DNA of 64,000 nucleotides, from NCBI GenBank assembly GCA_026545765.1, contig CM048841.1:103575542-103639541 (forward strand). The letters run 5' to 3'. The notes below the pieces were generated by a model, which searched no databases, was not told where the DNA came from, and saw only the letters and a list, made by a program, of their open reading frames with translations. The stretch is from Plantago major. Its lineage: Eukaryota > Streptophyta > Magnoliopsida > Lamiales > Plantaginaceae. This document shows positions 1 through 10,079 of this stretch, one piece after another (within the stretch, counting starts at the first letter, position 1; each line of letters opens with the position of its first letter). Made by a program: the position numbers and the translations under genes.

Positions 1-3000
1 AGTTTAGGGAAAGAATTGGTGCATGGGAAGTGATTGTTTTTATTGTATCGCACGTGATATCACGGTCACAAGCTGAGTAGTATTTTACTTCTTTTCGATT
101 TTGTTCATTCTATCTTTCAATAAATTCTAATATATTTCATAATTGTTCTTATGAGGTGAAATTGCATGGCATGGATAATCGAAGAAGTTCTAGTAGCCAG
201 GAGTCTAGAAGATAAAGATAAATATTCTAAGGGAGGTACGTACATAAAATCATGACGCTCAAATACTTACACCGGTCGAGATAAGTTTTATTTTGTTCTT
301 TATTCTTATTATATAATATTATCTTGAATATTAAAAACAATCTACCATATTCCCTGAGGTGAATATGTGATACAAAACATCATAGACCGAAAGTGGTCGA
401 GAATTGATGATTGAGAATTTCTGAAATTCTAAAGAAGTATGGAATAAACAACCGGCGTTGTTGGGATATATTATGCACACCATATATATTAAACGATATT
501 ATTGATGGTGATGCAAATAAAGTGTGAATATCCAATCTGCGTAGTTGGATATATCAAAATCACTTATGTTGTGAGACAATTACTGATGATGGTATGCTAG
601 AAAAGCATACACTATTTTTCATGCCTCCAATATGCTAATATAGTAGCAATATCGTGAAAAAAAAGCATGCGTCATTGCATGAGGCAAAATATGACATATA
701 CGAGGCAAACGAGGCCAAAATATGCTTGGATGATAGTGTTGGATGATATTGCATCAACACGTGACTGCTTGTCAATGATAAAAGCTTACATTGAGTTAGC
801 TTGTCATATCTCGTGAGATATATATGATTGCCAACATGAAATTGGTAAAACATTAATGGTGCCATGAGCATTTAAGGGGAGCATTATATTGCAAATGCTC
901 AAGTTTTTATATATATATCCTCTAGATATGGATTATGTGGAGAAGACTTAACGAAAGTATATGGCTTGAGTTCATCATCATACAAGAGCTTGTACTCTAA
1001 CAAACTGTGCTCAATAACATATATTAGACTAAATTCCTGAAGGAATTGATATGATTAATTAGTCTTGCCAATTGGCACAACGATTGTGTCCAAATGTCAC
1101 ATTATTAAAAGGCCAAATTCAAGTGATGTATGAGAGATATAACTCGATGTGACAAATTAGGCCATCCGGGTATAAGTACCCGTTGTTGTGAAATATGAAG
1201 TTTCCATATAATTATGTGCTGAAAGCTTTCTCATGTTGTAATTATTCTTATGGCAAGACACAACATTGAGATGAAGCATGATTATGGAGATCTTGAAATG
1301 AGCAAAAATCACACTTTTAAAGTTGACATTTATTGATATATAAGTGGCCGGAAACCCACAAGTATGATCTCCAAATTGAGGGCATATTTATTTTCAGCAC
1401 AATAAATCCAACTGTGCAAATATATTGACTCATTATCATATTGTTATTCGCAGAGAACTAATGCGTGAAGCATACTAGATGGTTGTATGCATATATGATT
1501 ATCTAAGTTGGGCATGAAAATTTCTATTTTGAGCCCTTATTACTAGTATGAGCTAGTTTTTCCCAACTTAGGGGAGGAAGAACATGAGGAAGCTGGTAAA
1601 AATAAATTCGTAGAGCGAATTGATCCCAATATATTTGAAAGTTCGAAATTGAACTAAATATTCAGCTTCATGTTACTATATCAAGATATGTTCAAACATG
1701 AAACTTTATGATTTGAATGTTCACTCGCTATGACCCTATATTTTGAGGCATACATAGTTGTATATTGATTATAGAATGACATGTGTTGAACATTGAGATA
1801 ACTTGCCAATTGTACTAATGATTCTCAGTGAAATACGGTTCCAATGCTAAGTACAATACAAAAAGATTGGCAAGATCGAGCAGTTGGTACTCTTGAGGAG
1901 TAATGAATGTCATGAATGGCATATATATCTGAATTAAAATAGATGGTCTATATGAAAGGAAGTGGTACCTCCAAACAATATTCAGATATCGATGATCAGT
2001 ATTGACATGAACAAAAATCTAGCAAAGAGATTTGATATACCGGTATACATGGAACCGAGAAAGCATATGTGAAATTTGATGGACATGTAAATGGGGATCT
2101 TACATGTGAGTCCATTCAATGACATCATGATGATGATGGAAAATGAGCTCATGGACTTGAGGTCCTTTTGATGAAACGAATTTCAGATACGTACCGTTGT
2201 ATAAATGAATTGTGACTGGTTTGACATACATGTCATATGATTTGAGAAAGTTCAATGAGGGGAGATATCATCTCCGACAGTTAGTCCCAAACGGAGACTA
2301 AAAGTATCATGTCGGCGAACATGAATTGAACGAGGAAAGTTCTTGAGGAACTAATATTTACCTCTATACTGATTTCATAATCAACTTCACATTGACAAAA
2401 TACGGATGAGATTCACCACAGTGAATAGTGAAGAATGAGATATGATTCTCATGACTCGTGAAGAGTATTATTGGTTACATCGATGTTAACTCAACCTGAA
2501 GTTTGAGCATGTAAGAGATTACAAGAGGTATTCTTACTATCCTTGAGATTCGCATGGTCCAGAAGTACCACGAACAGTTGAGCTATACATTATTCCTTAC
2601 TATACCTCCTGAAGAAGGTACGATTATCTTGTCAAGTAAGGGAGATAACGATTGAATAGAAATGACTACTTTGCGCATTCCATGAGAAATGGTTGCACTC
2701 TTTTTCCCTTTCTAGGTTTTTATCCCATTGAATTTTTCCTAGCGAGGTTTTTAACGAGGCAACATTATAAGCGCATATATATATCTCCATGATTGTGAAA
2801 CTGTTTGCTAAAGATAAGAGTTATGGATTTGTTGGATATCTTTACAATATTATGGATTGATGTTATGGAACATTGAAACTATATGATATTTCAAGTGTTT
2901 GGAAAAGTTCTTCCTGAAGAAGACAATGAGTATATTATAGAAGTTCGGGTCCGCCATCATCTATGAGAAGAAGATTCCATCGAAGTACAACATATTTGAA

Positions 3001-3247
3001 GATTTGCTACACCAAATTACATCCGACATCATCATTTGGAAAGTTGGTTTGGAAGGTTGAAATTTGCAGAAGTTTGAAGAAGTACAATGATACATCAATC
3101 AGGGGAGATGGATACGCACTGCACTCTTTTTCCCTTGACTGAGTTTTTTATCCCAATGGGTTTTTCTTAGCAAGGTTTTTAATGAGGCAGTATTCCCACA
3201 ACGTATCAAGTATCAAAGATCATCAACTCATGTTCATTTAAGGGGAG
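1..3247 (+). mobile_element. Decayed Ty1/Copia-type retrotransposon, internal region
   Basis: There is no open frame of useful length. The stretch ends in a purine tract (about 3237-3247) followed directly by an LTR-like start TGTTAG, which is the usual 3' end of a plant Copia element. Two copies of a motif common near Copia 3' ends (ACTCTTTTTCCC, then GGTTTTTATCCC, then a TTAACGAGGCA or TTAATGAGGCA form) lie at about 2697-2765 and 3119-3190. The DNA is AT-rich and full of stops and small gaps, so the element is old. No 5' LTR was found; the element may begin left of the window. Confidence 0.55.
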
Positions 3248-3459
3248 TGTTAGAGATAAATGTACAAGAGTTTGTATCTAGTTAGACTTGTAACTAGATG
3301 AAGTATTATCTGTTGTAAATACTCTTCTAGATGTAGTCAAATACCTTGTAGATAAGCTCTAGAAGATTCTCTTATACTTGTATATATACCCCACATGTAC
3401 TATCAGTTGAATATACAGAATAAACTACAGTTATTGCTCAACATTAATATCATTTCACA
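3248..3459 (+). repeat. Copia-type 3' LTR (solo remnant end)
   Basis: It starts TGTTAGAGATAAATG right after a polypurine tract (AAGGGGAG) and ends ATTTCACA, giving TG...CA ends. Inside are a TATA-like run (TTGTATATATACCCC) and a 3' part typical of short Copia LTRs. No matching 5' LTR or target-site duplication could be assigned, so the right border is an estimate. Confidence 0.6.
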
Positions 3460-3644
3460 TCTTCAATTGTTTATTCATCTTTTTTTCCATTTCCAAACAA
3501 GAATAGTAAGTTTACGCTTCATAATTTGTTTGACTGTATTTTATATATCAACTGTATTTTATATATCGACAATACAATTAAACTATATAGTCATGTAATA
3601 CAAGATTATTAGTAGAGTTAAATAATCTGATCATTGTATTGGCA

Positions 3645-3735
3645 TAGTTATAAATTCAGTCGGACTGTATTATTATAATTATGTAATATAGTCCGACTGT
3701 ATTGACATAGTTATAAATACAGTCGGATTGTATTA
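3645..3735. repeat. Short alternating repeat AGTCSGAYTGTATT
   Basis: Three near-copies of a 14-nt motif (AGTCGGACTGTATT, AGTCCGACTGTATT, AGTCGGATTGTATT) are spaced by AT-rich DNA with TATAGTTATAAAT-like runs. The core AGTCSGACT is close to palindromic. Function unknown; probably part of a decayed transposable element. Confidence 0.6.
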
Positions 3736-4057
3736 ATTAACTTTATAAATACAATAGTGAACTTTTTTATAAAAGTCCATCAATAAAACTATACCGGCAT
3801 AAAAGGCAATAAAAATGTAAAAAAATACTATCACATTTACCGACATAAATGGAATTTTGCAACAAAATTTTAAACTGGAGGAAGAAATTATACAAAAATG
3901 GTAGAAAAATTAACGAATGTGGATGGATCTTGTCTTGGGCGGTCACCTTGTTACATATGTGGCCGAATCTTGGACGGATGGTGGTGGTGGACGGATCTAG
4001 AGCGGAGATGAGATCGGATCTTGATGGATCTTCTCAGATCTTGACGGATATATAGTA

Positions 4058-4163
4058 GATCTGGCGGATCTGAGAGGAGGTGAGATCTGGCGGATCTGAG
4101 AGGAGGTGAGATCTGGCGGATCTGAGAGGAGGTGAGATCTGGCGGATCTGGGAGGAGATGAGA
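4058..4163. repeat. 26-bp minisatellite, four copies
   Basis: The unit GATCTGGCGGATCTGAGAGG plus AGGTGA starts at 4058, 4084, 4110 and 4136, an exact 26-bp period. The last copy is diverged. Related GATCTTGAYGGAT pieces lie just upstream. The short open frames on both strands here are products of the repeat and are not called as genes. Confidence 0.9.
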
Positions 4164-4186
4164 TCGGATCTTGTGGTGATGTCATT

Positions 4187-4600
4187 TTGTTCTTATTCTT
4201 CTTTTTAGCAGAGACTGGTGGTGGATTGGAGGTGTTTGTGGTGGTCGACGGTGGTGGCTGTGGGAGGAAGAAACTCTGTGGTGGTGGCCGACGTTGGGTA
4301 TTGTGGTGGAGGAGAGGTAGTTGGACGGAGATGGTGGGGATACGCGGAGTTGGAGGTGGTGGTAGGAGGTAGTGGTGGTGTGAAACAGTGGTGGGAGGCG
4401 GAGGCGTTTTGGTTGGAGGCAGCGGTGTGGTGGAGAGAGGCGGCTGTGGTGGGGTCTGTGGTGGTGGGCAGTGGAGGCCGACAGTGGTGGGTGGTGGTTT
4501 AGGGGAGGAGGTGGGTGGTGGGAAGATGAGATTTAGAGAGAGAGTGGAAATAGAGAGTGGTTTGGTACTTTTGAGAGGAGGATAGATGGAGTGGGTGTAT
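4187..4600. repeat. GGT/GGA-rich low-complexity tract
   Basis: Purine- and GGT-rich simple sequence makes long spurious open frames rich in Val, Gly and Trp. Similar GGTGG tracts occur in the MULE-like element (about 29700-29790) and, in reverse, in the small CACTA (about 34850-35090). I see no gene here. Confidence 0.7.
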
Positions 4601-6213
4601 ATGTTGGGGCATAATTGACATTTTACATGGAGATTTTGGGTGTAAAAGGCAATGGCCTATTTTTGAATCTAAGTGATTCAACAAGGACCGGCCTGCTCTC
4701 TACTGGAATTCGACCCCTTGATTTCTTGTACTTGCAATTATAACTTGGCAATTAGGGAAGATGATTCAATGGGCTTTGACATGGACCTGGTCTAGGCCCA
4801 TCTATTTATCCGCCAGTATCCAATCCAATCTTAATCTTACAAGTTCCATCTACGTTCTAATACTCTTTGTAAATTACTCTGATGTTTCGAACCTAAGTTT
4901 GTCAATCATTGGTACTCGAGTGGCTCAACTACTATACCAGGATTGAACCCGATTATTGACCGTTTCTGGTCGTGGTCAAAATTTATTATATTCTGCATCG
5001 AAGGTCATAAGGTAGTAGGCCTAAAAATGCTTGAAGATACTCTACAAGAATAGCATCCTTTGCCTTTGAAGACTTGATTGGCTGGATGGAGAGTCGGGTT
5101 CCATTTGAAATGGAAACCATGCGCGAATGCATGAGAGTTTAGCCACTGGTCAATCCTTTGTCGATAATGTTTTGTAGCGAAATGTAGAAGTTTCTGTATA
5201 TTTCACCTAACTCATTTATCTCTTTTTTTCTTTTTTCTTTTTCTTTTTTCTACATAGAACTAAGCTGAACTAGTTCTTCTGCTGAATATGGATGGACCGT
5301 CGACTTGTGTGTTTTATCTAGTTTTAGATTTTTTGTTTGCATATTATAGATGTAACGGATAATTGTCTTGTCATATTTAAATGATATGGTTTGGTGGAAA
5401 TGGAATCAAGATGCATATGGTGTTGCATGAACATACTGCTCCACTGGCTTTTTCTTTTTTCTTAGATATTCTCATTTCAGGTAGTATTAGAGGTGTTTGC
5501 GGAGTGTGAGTATAACGAAAACTCGACTTCGCATGAGTCGTTAAAGCTCGAACTCACCTCGATTAATAAGGTTCTCTAGTAGAGTTTGAGTTTGGTTTGG
5601 GTTTGGCTCGCATCGCATACTCGATAAGTCACATTAGAACTTTTTATGTATGTTGTATTAGTCCATTTATACTACATCGTATGATATTTTATTTGGGCAA
5701 TATATTAGTTATATTTCATTTATTATTTTCAACTGTTCAATTTAGTATTAGTTTCTCCATTTTCAATTTTATTTTTGAGTATGGAGTTCATGTTCAATTT
5801 TATAGTACTCTTTTTTTTCACAATCCGATCCGAGTCTAAATTGGAATTGACTCATGTGACAATTGACTCGACTCACCTCGTTTAACCTCAATGTACATCG
5901 TGTATGTTTGTCAGAGTCCAATGAATTATATGCTGAGAAAAAACATCAAATGTAAACTAAACAATTTAAAAGCGGAATATATCACACTAAGATGAACGAG
6001 CGGCATACGACATCACCTTAGGAGTTTTTAAGTCGATCTAGCTTTGAATAGTTATGAGATGATAAGTATCTTTTGTCTTGCTTTTGGCGTTCTTGCAACT
6101 CTCCAAGAATATTGAAGTATAAGTTAGTTCTCTGTAAATCAGAGTTATTTCAAATATATTTATCAAAGAATCATTTATTTATATACATGCATCAACCATA
6201 AATATACAATACA
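4601..6213. other. Intergenic, no gene seen
   Basis: No supported coding exon. Short tRNA-B-box-like strings (GAATTCGACCCC near 4708, GGATTGAACCCG near 4938) could be SINE relics, but no A box at the right spacing was found. A CT-rich tract lies at about 5220-5250. Confidence 0.5.
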
Positions 6214-6296
6214 GCTAGTTTGCCCGAGTGGTTAAGGGGGAAGACTTAAGATCTTCTGCACATAAGTGCGCATGGGTTCGAACCCCATAGCTAGCA
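6214..6296 (+). tRNA. tRNA-Leu (anticodon UAA)
   Basis: An 83-nt cloverleaf with a 7-bp acceptor stem (GCTAGTT with AGCTAGC, one G-T pair), discriminator A, D arm GCCCGAGTGGTTAAGGGG, anticodon stem GAAGA/TCTTC with loop CTTAAGA (anticodon TAA at 6247-6249), a long class-II variable arm, and T arm ATGGG-TTCGAAC-CCCAT. There is no intron, unlike the chloroplast trnL-UAA gene, so this is a nuclear-type gene. Upstream AATATACAATACA provides the TATA-like and CAA motifs usual for plant tRNA genes; T runs at about 6301-6310 and after can end Pol III transcription. All expected features are present and it looks functional. Confidence 0.95.
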
Positions 6297-8128
6297 AAAA
6301 TTTATTTTCAATTTTTCAAATTTTTCCTCCAAGCCATTTTCAGTAGGGTTGGTCCGTCTTGATTCTCCCATAGTAATTCTGGTTTAGTCCAATCGCTTGT
6401 GGGGAGGTCGGGCTGATCTACACTTAAAGTCGGTCCCTTATATGGAGTTCTCAGGTGGGACCACTTGGTTAGGGTCGGATTACTCATGATTCTCCATGAG
6501 GTCGTACCACTCTCTTATGTAGTGGAGGCCGGGTTTCATGGTCGGATACATGACGACAAGGAGGTTTCCATTAGTTTTCATTCCGACAACTTTGATACTT
6601 AAAGGTCGGACCACATAGTGAGTGTCGGTCCGCCATATGGTCAGGGTATCACATGTGGTTCCACATGGTGGATCTCTTTTGATTTGGTATTCCTTGAAAT
6701 TTAGGATCTTTCAGCTTGATGAGTTAGAATTGGACTTATTTCCACATATCAACTCCAATTTTAATTATTTTTTAATCAAAATTTTCCTTTAAGCCATATA
6801 AACCTTTGATTCCTTGGTGATGATAATGATCCGCTAAATGCTCTAATACTAATCATTTGCATCCTCACTAGTGATGATAACTAAAATTTGTTGTGGATAT
6901 GCCTTTACTATTACGATGAAGACTTCTAACCCATACCAACACTGCCTTAATCACTCCACGTCTAGTAGAGGCTTGTACGTAGCTATGTATGTTCCGCATC
7001 ACCACATTGATTAAGAGGAAGAAGGATACAAATGTATATAAGTAGACACACAATCTCATACCAAAACAACGTAATTGAGTCATTGGTACCCATAATGATC
7101 CAGATAATCGAGTCTCATTCGACTTGTACTCAGGCTGTTATAATGCTCTTTGTACCTTAGCTTTACCCAAAATCTAGACGGTCATTTGGTTAACAATTGA
7201 TAAGCCCCATATAATACTTTATAGACATTCTTTCTGCACAAAAAAAGGATTAGTATTACTCTCAAACTTAAACAGTTAAACTCAAGATAAAATGCAATTC
7301 AAGTATAAGTTCTCAACCAAGAACACATATAAGCCAAGGTTTATTAGGTTCATTAGTATTATTACTAAGGTTTGTTCATGATTCATACACAAAACCTCAA
7401 TTGAACACCTAAACACAATGAAAGGCCGACATATCTTTTCCCAAAAATTGGGAAATTCGCGCCTGGTGCACTTTGACACATTAAAACACGACCAACATTT
7501 CAAGCCCAAATATCCCAAAACATCAAACTACACACAATTCCAATTCCAATATTGTCAGCTTAATGGGCTTTCTTCGGAATTGATAAGTGCATGCTCGACT
7601 CATTTATATTATCTTTAATGAATTTCGTTTCAGTCCGCTATTATAGGAGTGTACGAACCCCAAACGTGTAAAACAAATTCAGAAAAACCACTCCTAATCC
7701 ATTAACTTGCATACCTACTAGGCTTACTAAGAAAGGTTCATATGACTCATACGACGTCATAAATATGTGATATTATATTATATATAATGATATTACAAAG
7801 TAAAATATACTAATATACCATTAAAGAAATGTATATGCTATATGTGCATTATTCATCTCCAAGTCCAACCAATAATAATGGAACACTAACATAGTAACAC
7901 CAAGTTAAAATTACATAAATCAGTAAAATTAGAAAAGCACAAGTTATATAGACGGTTTGGCATATAACTTCAACATGTCAGATTTTAACAGACTTTTAAC
8001 AGTTGAATAGTAGCTCGATTTATGTGAATGGAATAGTGACAGACAAAATTCATTGTACAACTCGACTTTAATCGAACTTAAGTCATATGCCAAACATCCT
8101 ATTAATAGTTGGGCCCTTAATAGTTTAC
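6297..8128. other. Intergenic, no gene seen
   Basis: At 6330-6670 a loosely repeated GGTCGGACCAC-like motif recurs on both strands, suggesting an old repeat of unknown class. The remainder is AT-rich with only short frames that show no recognisable domain. Confidence 0.5.
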
Positions 8129-8309
8129 TACTACATCCGTCCCGCAGAACTTCATACATTTGCCATTTTTAGCCGTCCCACAAAACTTCATACATTACAA
8201 AAAGAAGCTACCACACACCCAACAAATAATAAACAATCTCAACTTTACATTCAAATTACACATTTTGCCACTAAAAGTACATTTTTTCCCACCTTTTCTA
8301 TATTCTATC

Positions 8310-8447
8310 TGTTAGAATATATTTAGGATTATGTTGGTAATTAGAAGTATAGGTTGATTAGGATTCCTTATTGATGTCTAGCTATACACTCTTATATATA
8401 TATAGGAGATTAATTAATGAGAATTAGCAGGGAAAATAATTCTTTCA
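8310..8447 (+). repeat. 5' LTR of the TRIM-like element
   Basis: 138 bp, TG...CA ends, with a TATATATATA run before the 3' part. It is immediately followed by the initiator-Met primer site. Confidence 0.93.
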
Positions 8448-8460
8448 TGGTATCAGAGCC
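8448..8460 (+). other. Primer binding site for initiator tRNA-Met
   Basis: TGGTATCAGAGCC abuts the 5' LTR. This is the standard plant Copia/TRIM primer site. Confidence 0.93.
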
Positions 8461-9774
8461 ATGTAAGTCTCCAACGAGCATTGGTCCTGCCTCTCCTCTT
8501 TTCTTTCTTCCGCCCTAAAATTTCTCTGATTTTTTCCCTCAATGCAATCACTCTGATTGCCCTTGCCATTCGCTCTTTCTTCTCTTTTCTCCCCTTTTTC
8601 CTTATCTCTCCAGCGCCTCCACGCGTGCTCCCTTTCCTCCTCCAGCCGCTGCCCCCCACGGGACCCTAGTGCTACCGCCTCTTCTCCGGCCTCCTATTTC
8701 GTTCACCTCCCAAGCCGCATCAACGGCTTCCACCGTTCCGACTGCCTTGCGCATCTCTTCTCCTCCTGAGCCACTCTCTTCTCTGGTGGTCAATTCCTCC
8801 AACCAGGTCTTTCTCCTTTGATTACGCAGCGGATTCTCTTCTTATGCGGTTGAGCCGCTTTCTTCTCCCGCAGCTCTACTGCTGCGTTTTCTCCACGCGC
8901 TGTCGCCTTCCTCGAGCAATTTGCCTTTTCTTCTTCTTTCTTCCCAGAATAGCAGCTGACTTCGACAGCACATTTGGAAATTTTCATATACTTGGAATCC
9001 GATCTCCACTGTCCACAATGTAGATTCGTGTGTTAGCTACCTGTGGTCAAATTCTCAGGGCGATCCAAGCTGGTGGAAACATCGTTTTCCTCGACTTTGT
9101 CTGATTTACTACATACGAAAATTGTTTCCTTTCTTCTTTCTTAGCTACTGAGAATGGCACCCATAGTTGTCTCTGCCGCCTCCATGATTCCTTGACCTCT
9201 CTGGTCACCTCCTCTCTTCGCCTCTCCAAATTGATTGGCTTGACCTCTTCCATCTCCGGCCTACTTCGATTTCTATAATCGAATTTTCCTTCTCCATGCA
9301 ATATTTTCTTTTTCTTTCTTTCCTCATCATCAACCTCTTCTGCTCAAGTTGTTGTTAGATCTTGGACTGCTGTGGTCACCTGTTCTGGTTGTCTCTCTCT
9401 ATGTCTGCTCTGGGTGCTTAAGTTCTTTCTGCTTCCGTCGTCATCTCATTCTTCTCCTCTCCCAACTTTCCCGTCTCGTGTGGCGCCTCTCCCAGATTAT
9501 GTCGCCATGACTTCTGGTACCTCGCATGAGGTTACGACCTCGTTCCACCCTACTCTTGCAGACTCGAGCACTTATGTGGGGTTGGGTACCAAATTTGGGT
9601 CCTCCTTGCCCATACCCAACTGCCCCTTGATATCGCCCATCGTCCGGTCCATCTCAGCAAGCTGGTCTTATTGGTTCTCACCCACAGCAAGATCATACAT
9701 TTTGCCTCGCCTGCTCTCATACAACATCAACGTAGCACATCATGGATGAACTCTGTCGATTCTTAACTATGAGT

Positions 9775-9873
9775 CGATTTTTCACCAAAGGACTTCCACA
9801 AGTTCAGTTTGACGTTTTTGGGGACAGTCTCAACGTTCATCAACCTCCCGTTTCGACTGAGGGGGAGTGTTAG
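9775..9873 (+). pseudogene. C-terminal relic of Copia RNase H
   Basis: One frame reads RFFTKGLPQVQFDVFG, then DSLNVHQPPVSTEGEC and a stop inside the LTR start. This matches the usual Copia polyprotein tail (D-I-F-T-K-G/A-L-P...F). It is all that is left of pol, and shows that the element is a deletion product of an autonomous Copia rather than a separate lineage. Confidence 0.7.
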
Positions 9874-10003
9874 AATATGTTTAGGATTATGTTGGTAATT
9901 AGAAGTATAGGTTGATTAGGATTCCTTATTGATGTCTAGCTATACACTCTTATATATATAGGAGATTGATTAATGAGAATTAGCAGGGAAAATAATTATT
10001 TCA
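9868..10003 (+). repeat. 3' LTR of the TRIM-like element
   Basis: 136 bp, nearly identical to the 5' LTR, preceded by the polypurine tract and followed by the second CTATC duplication. Confidence 0.93.
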
Positions 10004-10079
10004 CTATCATTACTTTAACTTTTCGCATAAAACTGCGCGCTAACCCTAATGTATAAAGTTCTCCGGGACGGAGCGAGTA

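Larger units (their letters stand above)
8310..10003 (+). mobile_element. Complete non-autonomous Copia/TRIM-like LTR retrotransposon
   Basis: Two LTRs of 138 and 136 bp (8310-8447 and 9868-10003, both TGTTAG...TTTCA) differ by three substitutions and one 2-bp gap. A perfect 5-bp target duplication CTATC flanks the element (8305-8309 and 10004-10008). The primer site TGGTATCAGAGCC (8448-8460) matches initiator tRNA-Met, and a purine tract GACTGAGGGGGAG precedes the 3' LTR. The 1.4-kb interior is C/T-rich and lacks protease, integrase and reverse transcriptase. Only the last residues of a Copia RNase H remain in frame (about 9775-9873, FFTKGLPQVQFDVFG... ending GEC-stop). It is probably mobilised by a related autonomous Copia. 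High LTR identity implies recent insertion. Confidence 0.93.
8131..10077. mobile_element. Stowaway (Tc1/mariner) MITE split by a retrotransposon
   Basis: Left end CTACATCCGTCCCGCAGAAC at 8131 and right end CTCCGGGACGGAGCGAG at 10077 form the Stowaway terminal inverted repeat (consensus CTCCCTCCGTCCC), with a TA duplication on each side (8129-8130 and 10078-10079). Removing the 1,694-bp LTR element and one copy of its 5-bp duplication leaves a MITE of about 248 bp. It encodes no protein. Confidence 0.9.

Noticed and set aside
4218-4502. 94-codon frame rich in Val, Gly and Trp
   Set aside because: It is a direct product of the GGT-rich simple repeat, open in more than one frame.
6214-6296. tRNA-Leu(UAA) as a chloroplast DNA insertion
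   Set aside because: Chloroplast trnL-UAA has a group I intron and a different body; this copy is intronless and has nuclear-type upstream and downstream signals.
9372-9749. 125-codon frame inside the TRIM-like element
   Set aside because: Lies in the C/T-rich non-coding interior, has no recognised domain, and overlaps no known Copia domain; only the RNase H tail after it is supported.
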